Assembly: GCA_023055355.1 (NCBI GenBank)
Contig: JALJCS010000016.1
Span: forward strand, 310,001-374,000
Direction of reading: 5' to 3'
Source of the DNA: Agelaius tricolor
Lineage: Eukaryota; Chordata; Aves; Passeriformes; Icteridae
DNA: 64,000 nucleotides
Under the pieces are notes generated by a model. The model ran no database searches. It worked only from the letters and a program-made list of their open reading frames with translations, and was not told the DNA's origin. Made by a program: the position numbers and the translations under genes. Below, piece after piece: positions 1 through 10,250 of the stretch (position 1 is the first letter of the stretch; every line of letters begins with the position of its first letter).

Positions 1-2349
1 CAAAGACCTCAGCGAGGTACGAGGCTTCATTGCTGTGCCCAGGAGAGAGGCAAAAATCATAACACAGGCACCCATCACGCTGTGCTAGGCTCCCAGCCTG
101 CCCCATGGATTCCCAATGGCCACAGGAGCTCTGCTGTGCTGCCCCTGCCCACCCACCAATGCCCCACCTGCTCTTGCCCTGCCACCCCTCGGGACAGCCC
201 TGGCAGCCCGGCTGTGCCTGGGCAGGGAGCACGCACCATGCGAAGAGCACGCAGGCGTACATGATAGCAGCACCCAGCACGGCGACGGTGGTGTCCTCTG
301 TCTGCAGCTCATCCTGCCCAACCCCCGGGAAGCAGACAGTGAGGTTCTGCCCCTTGTACAGCACTGCAGGGAGGTGGAGGTGAGAAGGGCGTGCATCACG
401 GTGGGGACTGCTGGTGGTGGACAGGGACACCCACCTCTCTCTGGGGGCCGGCTGGACAGTGCAGAGAAGGTGAGGTACATCACATAGCAGCTGATGATTG
501 AGGACTGCAGCAGCCCTGACCGCGGCTGCTCTGCAAGAGTGCGGATAGAGGTGTTACTGGAGTTCCTGGAGTAACATGAGCTGGTGGGTGGGGCTCTGAG
601 GGGGCCTTGGGCAGTCCCCTCCTGCCACTCGCCCATCCAGCGCCTTGTACCAAGGTAAAGGAAGGGCCAGGAACCCAGAAGTGGGTTCTCCTCCAGTGCC
701 CCAGTGCTGGCCCTGAGCTGGGGCCCACAGTCAGCACAGGACCCAGCTGGCCATGCAGCATGGCAGCCCCCAGCACACTGTGCTGTGTGGTACTCACTAA
801 GCCGCACACACGGTGTGATGGAGATGAAGGACATGATGCCACAGAGGCTGCCATTGATGGCAAGCAGTGCTTTGTTGAGGTGGCAGGCGGCTGGGTGGGT
901 GTAGAACTTGTAGAGGAAGGAGAAGGCGGCAGAGGCAAGGGTGTAGAAGGTGGCCGTGGCCAACAGCACAGCCAGATACCAGCGCTTGTCCTGCGCAGCT
1001 CCTGTCAGCCTGCAGAAAAGTGGATGAGCAGTGGCAGGGGACAGGTACCCACCCGGCACCCCAGCACTCACCAGTTCTTGTTCCAGGTGTGTGCAAAGGC
1101 TGTGATCAGCACCAGCTGGATGAGGATGAAGGCGAAGCCCCCACAGACACCTGTGTAGTGCCAGGCTGGGGGAAGAGGGCAGAGGTAGAGATGGCACAGG
1201 GCAAGTGGGGCACAAAAGGGCTGCCCAGGATACCAGCTCAGGTAGGGTGGGGGCACACCTTGGATGAAGTTGTCCTCAGGGATGAAGAAGCTTGCGGCCC
1301 AGAGGCCCACCAGCACCAGAAGCTTCAGGAGCCAGAACCTACAGGGCAGGTAACATCAGTAGGACAGAGCCCCTGGCAGCCCCACCCCAGGGCAGCCCCA
1401 TCCTAGGACACCCTGTCCCAGCCCCATGGCCCATCCTCACCCATTGTGGAGCTGCGCACGGCAGTCAGAGCTGGAGCGCACGTTGAGCAGCAGGGCAGCC
1501 TGTGCCAGGTGGAAGCAGGCAGTGCCAAAACAGACCCGGTACACGGCCGAGGAGCCCACCAGCTGCTCGCAGTTTGTGCCCCCAGGCAGGTGTTGGCACA
1601 GCACCACTGAGAAGGGCACCTGGTAGGCACGGTGGTTGATGGGACAGAGCTGCTGGTGTGTCCACCCACCATCCCCCAGTGCCCATGGCATCCAGCACAT
1701 CCAAACTTTCAATATTCCCACCATTCCCAGTACTTTTCTCAGTACCCTGGGACTGCTGGGACCCCCAGCATGCCAGGCAAATCCTGCATCTCTGGTACCC
1801 CTGGCACCCCTTCCCGCTCGGGACCTCCAGCACCTTGGCACTCCCAGCAGCCCTGTCACTATCCCACCATCCCAGTATCCTCAGAATCCAGTACTCCTGA
1901 TGCCCATGGCAATTCTGGCATGCCCAGTGCTCCCCTGGGTGCCTTGATGTGCCTGGCGCCCCAGTACCCCCAGAATACATGGTACCCTTGGGACCCCCAA
2001 TACTCCTGGTACCCTGGGTGTCCCGCTTCCCTCTGTCACCTTCTCTGTGATAGCCTGGGCCACAGTGCGGGACAGCATGAGGCAGCACACAGCAGAGGCC
2101 AGGACGTGCAGGAGCGTGTAGAGGATACGCGTGCTCGTGGACACGCGGAGCCCGTGACAACCGCAGCAGAGCTGGGGAGGGGCATGGTAAGCGGGGATCC
2201 CAGGGGACCAGCACTGCTCCCCAGCCCGGCCCAGCACACCCTGCCCACCCAGCCTCCCTCCCAGTCCGCTCCCAGCCCCGCCGGACCCCAAGTCCCACCT
2301 GGAAAAGCAGCGGGTGCAGGAGGTGCCCCCGTGCCGCTGTGCCCGCCAT
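1..2349 (-). CDS. SERINC4: SERINC4, serine incorporator family multipass membrane protein (3' end off window)
   Basis: Nine coding exons on the minus strand: 2299-2349, 2040-2171, 1441-1649, 1259-1338, 1072-1165, 798-1009, 435-530, 237-363 and 1-32 (cut by the edge). All junctions have GT/AG signals and matching phases, giving about 344 visible residues against roughly 518 in human. Several hydrophobic helices are seen. Family hallmarks include [31 protein letters not shown] and [10 protein letters not shown], and the last visible residues [11 protein letters not shown] match the SERINC core. SERINCs are ten-helix membrane proteins; some are linked to serine-lipid synthesis, lipid scrambling and restriction of retroviral infectivity, but the role of SERINC4 is poorly known. 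HYPK next door matches the mammalian SERINC4-HYPK-MFAP1 order and supports choosing SERINC4 over its paralogues. The start ATG has no competing upstream in-frame ATG in the exon. The 5' border of the third exon could be 3 nt further upstream (1652). Confidence 0.93.
1680..2030. repeat. degenerate minisatellite in SERINC4 intron 2
   Basis: The intron between SERINC4 exons 2 and 3 is filled with short, imperfect units built around ccagtacy, ggtaccc and tgggaccccc, roughly 12-25 bp apart. No exact period can be fixed by eye. It has no coding signal of its own; the open frames across it are by-products of the repeat. Confidence 0.55.
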
Positions 2350-3522
2350 GGCCCAGCTCGGCTCTGCTCAGCCCCCGCGGCGTTGATGGGATTAGGGGAT
2401 TGTCAGCTCGGCCCGCCCTGCCATCTGCTCGCTGTTCCCTCCAGGCAACCACCCCTGGCCTGCTCAATGGGCACTGTCCAGTGACTCCTGGCCTTGGGCA
2501 TCCCTGCCCAGAGCCCGGCCATCCTTGGTCAGGACAAGGCCCTGGCAGGTGGCCTAGACATGAGCTTGCGTGAGGGGCACCTGTGTTCTGCACATGATGT
2601 CTCCCTGATCCCAGAGCGGTACCATACTGCGTGGAGGGGCTGGGGCATGCGGAGTTTACTGGAGGGGGGAGCCCCGGGCACCCAAGGGACACAGGTACCT
2701 CGCTGGGTAGCGGGATGGCGTGAAGCGCATCCAGCGGCTAGCAGGATGGCCCAGGGTCGGCAGGAGCTGGGGACAAGCAAGGGGATGCAGGGGCTCTACG
2801 CTGGGGCTGGCGTCACCTTTCTTCAGCTGCTCCACAGCCACTCAGGCTTTGTGCTGGCAGAGCCCTGAGACACGGCGGATGGCGGGGCCGCGGCTGCAGC
2901 GGCGATCACACAGATCTCCGCTAGCGCACACAGCGCGGGGCCCGGCCGGGTCCACGGTGTCCCCACGGCCGGGGGGGGTGACATGTGAGCCGCGTGCGCC
3001 AAGGGAGCGGCCGGGGCGGGCCCGCCCGTGCCCGCGGCAGCCGGGGCCGCGCTGCGGTACGGCCTCCGACGGCCCGGCACCGGGGCACGGGGAAGCACGG
3101 CCACAGCCCGGCCGCCTCTCGCCTCCGGCAGCGCCCGTGGAGCCGGCCAGGCCGCCGCCGCGGCTGCCCCGTCCGCCCGTCCGTATGGCGGCGGCGGCAG
3201 CCATGTCGGGCTGGCTGACCCGGCAGTGCCGGTGCGCCGCCAGGGGGCACTCGCGGGCAGCGGCGGGGCTGCGCCCGCCCGGCCGCCTCCGCGCCTCGGC
3301 AGCGCCGTTGGCCCGCTGCTAGCGAGCGGCCCGGAGTGCCGGCACTGCCAGCTGTGAGCTGCGCGGAGCCCCGAGAGCGCCGGGGAGCGCTGACCGAGAG
3401 TGCCCGCTCGGCGGGGCCGGGCCTGGAGGCGGCCTCGTCCGCGCTCGGTTCTGGCGGCGCGCGCCGCTCGTCGCCCCCGCTGGCGGCGCACGTGACCGGA
3501 AGCGGGCCGCGGCGGCGGCGGC
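2350..3522. promoter_or_regulatory. divergent SERINC4-HYPK promoter region with CpG island
   Basis: This 1.2-kb interval separates the SERINC4 start (minus) from the HYPK start (plus). From about 2870 to 3760 it is very G+C rich with dense CpG and runs into HYPK exon 1. Just before the HYPK ATG there is an E-box CACGTG at 3489-3494 followed at once by an ETS-type CCGGAAG at 3496-3502. No TATA box was seen, which fits a housekeeping CpG-island promoter. Long open frames on both strands here are composition effects. Confidence 0.7.
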
Positions 3523-4492
3523 ATGGCGGCGGAGGGCGATGTGGAGCTGGAGCTGGAGACGGAGCCGAACGGCTCCGGCGGCGGCAGCGATGGGGCGGGC
3601 GGGCGCGCGGCCGAGAAGCCGCGGAAGCACGATAGCGGCGCGGCGGACCTGGAGCGCGTCACGGACTACGCGGAGGAGAAGGAGATCCAGAGCTCCAACC
3701 TGGAGACGGTGCGGCGGCGGGACGGGACCGGGCCAGGGTGGGAGGCCGGGCGCTGCCTGCAGCGGGGCCGAGCCGGGCGCTGACAGCCGCGCCTGCACGC
3801 CCGTCCCGGTGCCGGTGCCGGTGGCCGTGCCGCCGGCGTGGCGCTGACCCGCCCGGTGCCGCGCATCGGGGTGACCGCGCTCGTTCTGGCAGGCTATGTC
3901 GGTGATCGGAGACCGGAGGTCCCGGGAACAGAAAGCCAAGCAGGAGAGGTAACCGTCCGCGCTCGCTCCGGGGCAGTGCCTGTCTTGCAACTTGTCACCA
4001 CTCGGGACACGACCCAGGCATCCGCTTCCCTGTGTGACATCCCGGCCCTTCCCCGGCCCCTCCCAGCCCCACGCTGCTGCAAGTGGTCGCTCCTGCCCAC
4101 CTGACGGCCGACGGAGCAGCGGGGCAGGGGCCAGCGGGGACTGTTGGTCACCGGAGGTTTGTCCATCTCTTGTCGTAGGGAGAAAGAACTGGCAAAAGTG
4201 ACCATCAAGAAGGAGGACCTAGAGCTGATTGTGAGTAGGGGCGGGACCCCGAGCAGGCTGTGACATATCCCAGATTTGGGTGCACCCATGGAGGAGGCCG
4301 GGGCATCCTGCCCTGAGGCCAGTCCAGTGTCCCCATGGGTGGGTGTCCCCCAGGGCCCTGCGGGTGCTGTACGGGGCTGTGCGTGTTTTTCTGCAGATGA
4401 CAGAGATGGAAATATCACGGGCCGCAGCAGAGCGCAGCCTGCGCGAGCACATGGGCAACGTGGTGGAGGCTCTCATCACCCTCACCAACTGA
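3523..4492 (+). CDS. HYPK: HYPK, huntingtin-interacting protein K / NatA-associated chaperone
   Basis: Four exons: 3523-3708, 3893-3948, 4179-4230 and 4397-4492, giving 129 residues, the human length. The N-terminal part is acidic and low in complexity (ELELETEPNG, then a Gly/Ser stretch that differs from mammals). A conserved middle follows (KPRKHDSGAADLERVTDYAE), then a coiled-coil-like basic/acidic stretch (EQKAKQEREKELAK) and a C-terminal UBA-like domain (MTEMEISRAAAERSLREHMG) ending in ALITLTN. HYPK binds the ribosome-associated NatA N-terminal acetyltransferase and suppresses aggregation of polyglutamine proteins; this is family knowledge. The start sits in a strong context (ggcATGG) in a CpG island. 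MFAP1 converges on it from the right, and a partial copy of its last exon lies at 8354-8454. Confidence 0.97.
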
Positions 4493-4536
4493 GCTGGGGG
4501 GCCGTGGGCTGCCAGGCATGGGCCTCTTGCCATACC

Positions 4537-4542
4537 AATAAA
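4537..4542 (+). terminator. HYPK polyadenylation signal AATAAA
   Basis: Canonical AATAAA 45 bp after the HYPK stop codon, implying a very short 3' UTR that ends near 4560. The remaining bases up to 4930 belong to the convergent 3' flank and UTR of MFAP1. Confidence 0.85.
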
Positions 4543-4734
4543 GGCACTGGTGGGACTGGGCTGTCTTTGTAGTCTACACAGTGCTGAGCACACGTCCCTG
4601 GCCCTGAGTGCATGGTACCCACAAGTGGGGCCCAGTCATGTGGCATTGTGTTGGCAGTGCCAGCTGGGCACCCCCATGACAAGAGCAGGACAAAGTGACC
4701 TGCCTGAGCAGTGAGACGTGTTGCTTTCCCCTCT

Positions 4735-4943
4735 TTTAATCTCTGCCCCGGGACAGTACAGACTGGACAGGCCCAGGCACAGGCCTGAGGCAGTGGTGAC
4801 AGCTGATCGTGCATGACCTGCCCAGGCTGGTGCCTCCTGTGCTGCCCCAGCTCACCATGGCTCACAAGGAAGGCACTAGAACAGGACAGCCGTGTCTTTA
4901 AGAAAAATGGGGCCAGAGTGTGTAAGAAAATCCAATCTTTAAT
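4735..4943 (-). terminator. candidate MFAP1 polyadenylation signals (ATTAAA variants)
   Basis: Two minus-strand ATTAAA hexamers are present, at 4938-4943 and 4735-4740, about 500 and 700 bp beyond the MFAP1 stop. No minus-strand AATAAA was found between the stop and HYPK. The first would put the MFAP1 3' end near 4920. Which one is used cannot be told from sequence alone. Confidence 0.5.
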
Positions 4944-5442
4944 CAAACCCTCCCACCCCACACAGGTAGAAAAGCCAAGCCCTGCGGGACCATGGTGAGG
5001 AGATAGGGTCACCAATGACCAGCTCAAAACAGGGCCCAGACTGACAACTGGGACAGTACAAGCAAGGGGCTGTAGACCAGAGAGGTGTAGAAGTCCTGTA
5101 ACTCTTCCAGAAGTGGATGTGCTGAAGCCAGGGGTGGTGCTGCAACGTGCCAGACACTGCCAGGGCTCCACAGTGGCCGTTGCTGGGACATAGTGTGGCC
5201 ACCAGCCTGGCCAGCACCACAGGCCATCATCTTCCACACTGCGTGGGCAAGGAACCCATCGGGTCTGCTCAGCACAGGGAGTGGCACACCTCATTTGGGT
5301 AGGCATGGTACAGGCAGGGGAAGGGCTTGCCACCACAGGAGTCCTGGAACATGTCCCTTCTGGCCCTGCCCAGGCTCTGGCAGCTGGCAGAGCAGCGCCC
5401 TCCTGCCAGCAGCTGCCACACCAGACCCTCCAGCCCATGCTC

Positions 5443-8400
5443 TTAGGTCGTTTTCCGTTTCTTGGCCGAGGGTCTCTCAAAGACATCCCGCACCCCCGCT
5501 GCCTTCTGCTTAAAGAACTTGGTGTTCTGTGCACTCTCCTGGCCCCAGGCAGAGTCAAAGGAGGTGGTGTCCTGGTCCACCAGGTGCGTGTACTTCGTCC
5601 GCCCCGAGCGCCCGAAGTTCTTGACCTGGGGAGCAGAGGAGCTTGTGAGCAGCTGTTCAGGGGGATGCAGGACCAGCTCCTCCCACCTGCCCACCCCCTG
5701 ACATCCGGGCTGGGCACCCTCTGCCAGCATGACACGCACCTGCATGACTTTGGGCAGGATGGTCTTGTTGAAGTGGTCCTCAAGGGTCGGAGCACTGAAG
5801 TCCCTCTTGTACACCTCTTCATCTTCATCCTGCAGGAGGACACACCTGCTTAGCCTAAAAGGTTCCAGCAATTCTTGGCAGCAGTGGGGGAAGCTGCCTG
5901 AAGGTCATATTGCTGCTCTGCCAGGGCTGCCACAGTACTTGCAGCCCTATTAACTCCTGCTGGAGTGGGAGATGTGAGCATTGTTCCCCAGGCTGCTTCT
6001 CCAGTGGCCCGTGCAGAGCTGACTTGGGTCTGTCAGCCCGAACACCAGCACAGGGACAGCTCTGCAGCTTCAGCTCCATTTCAACTGTGAAATCCTAACC
6101 TGACATGCTCTGGTGAGGTTACTCTGGGTCAGCTTCAGCCCCATGCTGCCTCTGAAGGTTGGTTCTTGTCCCAGGGCACCCCCAGCCCCAGGGCACCGTG
6201 GGAGAGGGGAGGCTCCCCACAGGGAAAAGGTGGCCCTGTGGTCTCACATGTGCAGCCAGTGCAGCCAGGCCTGGCCCTAAGCACACTCACCATGAAGAAG
6301 GCGCCGCGGTGGTAGTACTTCTGCAGGAATTTGTATTTGCCCTTCACTGCCTTGTTAGTGATGACCTTGCCATTGGCCCGGAGCTCAGCGCGGCGCTCCT
6401 CCTCTGTCAGGTTCCGCATACGCTCGATCTCTGCCTTCTCCTTCTCCATGCTGGGTGGGAGAGAAGCTCCTGAGACCCTGTGTCCCCACAGCATCTCCTG
6501 GGAGAGAGGCTGTCCCCAGCTGCCTCCTGAGAGCTTACACATTTACTGCTAGGGAGCAAAGGCACCCTGAGGGCAGGCAGGAGGAGCTCTGGGCATTCAG
6601 TCCAGCTGGGACCTGCTGCCAAAGGGCAGCCTGAGGAAAAGGTGTTTTAACTGCCTGTGGGCTCTAAGCCTTTGGTCTAGCAGACAATACTTACGCTTCT
6701 CGTTCCTCGCGGTCTCGTTTGATACGCTTCAGCTCACGGACTTTCCAGGCCTCGTACTCCTCCTCATCGTTCTCATCATCTGTATCGAGTGCATCCAGTG
6801 CTGCCAGTGAGCGCTTGTTCTCCTCCAGCTCCTTCTTTGCTTCCTCTTCTACAATCTGCAGTGAGGTCCAAGCTAAGCTTGCTGCAGTGACTGCCCCCTC
6901 CGGCCTCCAGCCCACCCCTCCGCACCTTAAGCGTGTACTTGCGCCGCTCCTCTGCCATCCTCTTTGCCTCCTGCTCCAGCTCCTTCTGCTTCAGAGCTTC
7001 TGCTTCTCTCTCCTGCACTGTGATCCGGTCCTTCCTGAGAGCAGAGCCATGACAGCCTTCAGCCCTCCCATGAGCCAGTGCAGTGGCTCAGCCTCTCGCT
7101 GGCTCCCACACTGCAGCTGCTTTCAGCCTTTGCCCTCTCCAAGGACAGGTCAAGTCCCGGGGCTCTCTCCTTTCTGGGGACTACCACGTCCTTTTGCCAC
7201 CATATGGCCTTGCCAAAGAGCTTTGGTCAGACTCTGCAGCTTGATGTCACAGCAACCCAATGTAATTGATATGGGGCTGTGGGAGCAGGGATTGTTCCTT
7301 GCTCCCTAGCTGTGCCCTGCCAGGCTATGACCATCCCATTCCACCCCAAAGAGGTGAATGGCTTCCTCACAGTGAGAAGAGACCATGGCAGCAAGGTCTC
7401 CTTGGGCCCCAGCTTCTGACTACCACGATCCAGGGCCAGCCCATGCACTTCCATCACCTACTTGCGAATAAAGACCGGTTTGAGACGTGGCTCCATTTCA
7501 TCTTCACTGTCCGTGTACTCCTCATACTCGGATTCTGACTCAGACTCTTCTCCAGACCGACCCTCATCTTCCAATTCCATCACTTCCATCTCCTCAGTCT
7601 TCCTCTCCTGTGCTCGCTGACGCATCATCCCACGCCGACGCTCGATCTCCTAATGGGGACAAGCACAGAGCAGTCAGAGGCCAGCCCTGCTACCACTTCT
7701 CTCTCTCCTGTGAAACACATGTCACATCTGGACTGTTGGCTTTGAGAAGATGCATCTGCCTCTCTGGATGTGACGTGGCCTCCCCCAGCGTCCTGTTCCA
7801 TGCCAGAGGATGGTAACCCACCAGTTAAGTCATGGCTAGGTGTGACACTTGTCCAAATACATCAGACAGCCCACATATCCATGCAAAGGGCAGCTCCAGC
7901 CTGTGCCCTTACAGCTTTCCTAGGCCCATTATGTGGCTCTGCAAACACACCTCATCATCGATCTCTTCCTCTTCCTCTTCACTGGTGTCCTCTCGTTCCA
8001 GGCGCCAAGCTTCTCCCCCCTCCACTTCTGAATCGCTTTCTCCAACCACCTCAGGTTCCACAATTTTGCGGTGTCTTGCCAGCCTGCAAGAGACCCCAAT
8101 TAACACATGGCACTTGAGACATAGGGGGCTGCAGGAAAGGGACTGTTCACACATCACTTCTAGCAAGGCCACAGTAAGCACTGGGACTGCCAAACACAGC
8201 CACAACTGATACGTTCCCTCAGGAGGCCACAGTGGCTGGGTACTGGCAGCTCTCCCCTGTCCATGCTTCAAGGAAGAATGGAGTTCCCAATGAGAAGACT
8301 GTTAGTGGAAACAAAACCAACCACAGCTCCACGGGAGCAAACAGCACTCAGTGGTGTTTTTCTGCAGATGACAGAGATGGAAGTATCACAGGCAGCAGCG

Positions 8401-9202
8401 GAGCACAGCCTGTGTGAGGGCAGGGGCAATGTGGCGGAGGCTCTTATCACCCTGTGCACATTTCATGAAACACCATTCCAGAGTACACTTCATGAGACAC
8501 CATCTTTCCTTGCTACCCTGAGCCTCAGCACGCTGCACTAATTTCTATTTTGGTGCCTGTTTTTGATACCACAAACACACCTGGACATGGGCTGCACCTG
8601 GCTGGCTCCTGGCTGGAAAGCAGCCCCAGGCACAGTGCAGCATGGATATGAGAAGTCACAAACACTCCTGCACTGTCTGGACCATGTTCCCAGCTCCTGC
8701 CCTGTGCACTTTCCCCCTGTAGCAGAGCAGAGTGCCAGCCCCCCGGCCCCAGACAGGCAAAGGGGGCTCAGCTCTTGCCTGACCCAGCGCTCACCGCTCC
8801 TCCACGTCCTCGGCGATGCGGTTCTGGAGACGCCGGAGCCGGGGGTCGTTGGCCAGTTCCTCCTCCTGTTCCTCGGGCTCGACCTCTTGCTCCTTCGCCT
8901 TCTTGATGAATTGGAACTCCTCATCCTCCTCCTCCGAGGACTCCATGGGCGCGTAGTCGGGCCGCTTGCCCGACACGTACCGCTTCACCTTCACCTTCTC
9001 CATGGACAGCTCGCCTGCGGGCGCCGGGCCGTCAGCGGGGGTCTCGGCCCCGCGCCCCCGCCGCCCCAGCCCCGGCCCCGCGCCCATCCGGCCACCCCGC
9101 TGAGCCCCGGGCCCCCAGCTCACCCTTCTCGTTCCGGACGGGCACGGCGCCCGCCGTGGACTGGATCGGCGGCTGCTTCATGAGGGCGCTGGGGACCGAC
9201 AT
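5443..9202 (-). CDS. MFAP1: MFAP1, spliceosome-associated (B complex) protein
   Basis: Nine exons on the minus strand: 9124-9202, 8795-9014, 7951-8083, 7462-7649, 6926-7034, 6695-6855, 6291-6450, 5740-5829 and 5443-5625. They join to 440 codons plus stop, against 439 in human. The protein is highly charged: an N-terminal [17 protein letters not shown] segment, long Glu/Asp/Ser clusters ([24 protein letters not shown]), Lys/Arg/Glu helices ([20 protein letters not shown]), then the conserved C-terminal MFAP1 domain with [17 protein letters not shown] and [20 protein letters not shown], ending in KKRKTT. MFAP1 was first named as a microfibril-associated protein but works in the nucleus as a pre-mRNA splicing factor of the Prp38/B-complex group. 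Conservation is very high throughout. The second intron (8084-8794) contains the partial HYPK copy. Confidence 0.97.
8354..8454 (+). pseudogene. partial duplicate of HYPK exon 4 (with intron acceptor) inside MFAP1 intron 2
   Basis: About 100 bp match HYPK 4382-4480, including the intronic run tgtttttctgcag just before the exon, at roughly 80-85% identity by eye. Because intron sequence came along, this is a DNA-level copy and not a retrocopy. The frame is still open: from the ATG at 8368 it reads [18 protein letters not shown] and on through EALITL, then loses the HYPK stop and runs in non-homologous sequence to a stop at 8539-8541. It is antisense to MFAP1. No first exons of HYPK were seen nearby, so it is most likely a non-functional fragment. 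Confidence 0.85.
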
Positions 9203-10250
9203 GGTGGCGGCGGGCGGGGGCCGGGCCGGGCCGGGCCGAGCCGAACCGAACCGAGCGGAGCCGCTGAGAACGGCGCCTCGAGCGCTCGCCCGGAACCGGA
9301 ACCTCTGCCGCTTCTTCCTCTGTCGCTTCCGCCGCGACCGGGACAGTCCGGGGCCCGGAAGTGACGCTCGGCCGGGCCGCTGCTCGGAGCCTTCTCCCGG
9401 GCCGGCGTTTCAGCCCGGCCCGGGGTGCGCGGGGTGTGTCGGGCCCGCGGCTGGGTGTCAGGGGGAGTCCCCGGTCCTTTCGCATCCGCGCTCGGCCGGG
9501 AGACGTTCCGTTCCCTCCCGCACGACGCGGGTTTCCCCCCGAAGGGGCGTCAGGGCGAGGCACCGGCGGAGCGGCCATCGGCCGGCGGGGGCACCGGGCA
9601 GCGCCGCGATAGCGCTCTGCTGCTCGCCCGGGGGCGACTCGCCTGGCGCCTCCGGCCGTGTCTGAACGGCGCCGGGACTCTGCAGGCGCGGCCGTGCCTC
9701 TGTGCAGGGAGCGCTCCGTGCGGGGCTGGAGCTGAGCCGCTGCTGGAACACCGAGCGCTCAGGGTCACCCGCAACTCGCTGACCGGGGGAACGTCCCTCG
9801 GCAAATTCCTGTGCCGAACTGCCCCCCACAGCCGGGGAAAACCGCTGCTCGCTTTGGTGCACAGCGGGGCCGGGGGTCTGCGCTGTGCCCGCTGCCAGCG
9901 CGGCTGCTCGGGGCGGAGCGGGGCTCGGTGGCCGCGGCCGCTGCTGAAGCCGTGCAGCTCCTCCCTGCGGCGCGGCAGAGCCCGCCGTCCGCCCTTGCCC
10001 CCGACAGCCGGAGCCGGCCGTGGCCCCAGTGTCCCTGCTCTGCCCGCTGCCAGCCGGCTCCAGCAAGCCCCGGGCAGCAAGGACAGACAGCTCCTGCCCC
10101 GCCGCGGTGCCCCGGAGCCCCCGGCCTGGCCAGCGCCGGGAGGCGCGGCTGCTGCGGCGGGGCAGGACCTCCGCCGTGCTGCTCGGCAAGGCGGGGGCAG
10201 CTCCCGGTAGTCCCCGTGGCGTGGGTGTAGTAAAGTGTCTGTGGGGAAAG
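8780..10250. promoter_or_regulatory. MFAP1 CpG island and promoter
   Basis: Dense CpG and G+C span MFAP1 exons 1-2 and about 1 kb upstream. Upstream of the start there is an ETS site CCGGAAGTG on the plus strand (9355-9363) and GGGCC/GAACC pentamer runs near 9220-9260. No TATA box was seen. Long plus-strand open frames here (for example 9425-10210) lack any recognisable domain and are treated as composition artefacts. A non-coding transcript divergent from MFAP1 is possible but not shown. Confidence 0.65.

Noticed and set aside
85..1215. 376-codon minus-strand open frame read as one gene
   Set aside because: It merges SERINC4 exons with their introns; the intron parts have no family match and the splice signals define nine separate exons.
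435..1338. Initial reading of the first gene as a TMEM150/DRAM-type membrane protein
   Set aside because: Motifs [19 protein letters not shown] and [10 protein letters not shown] plus HYPK/MFAP1 synteny identify SERINC4.
1632..2573. 313-codon plus-strand open frame rich in Pro and Ser
   Set aside because: It lies over the SERINC4 minisatellite intron and exon 2 antisense; its composition follows the repeat and it has no domain.
4482..5843. 453-codon minus-strand open frame
   Set aside because: It covers the MFAP1 3' UTR and last exons in the wrong frame; the real MFAP1 frame is conserved and ends at 5443.
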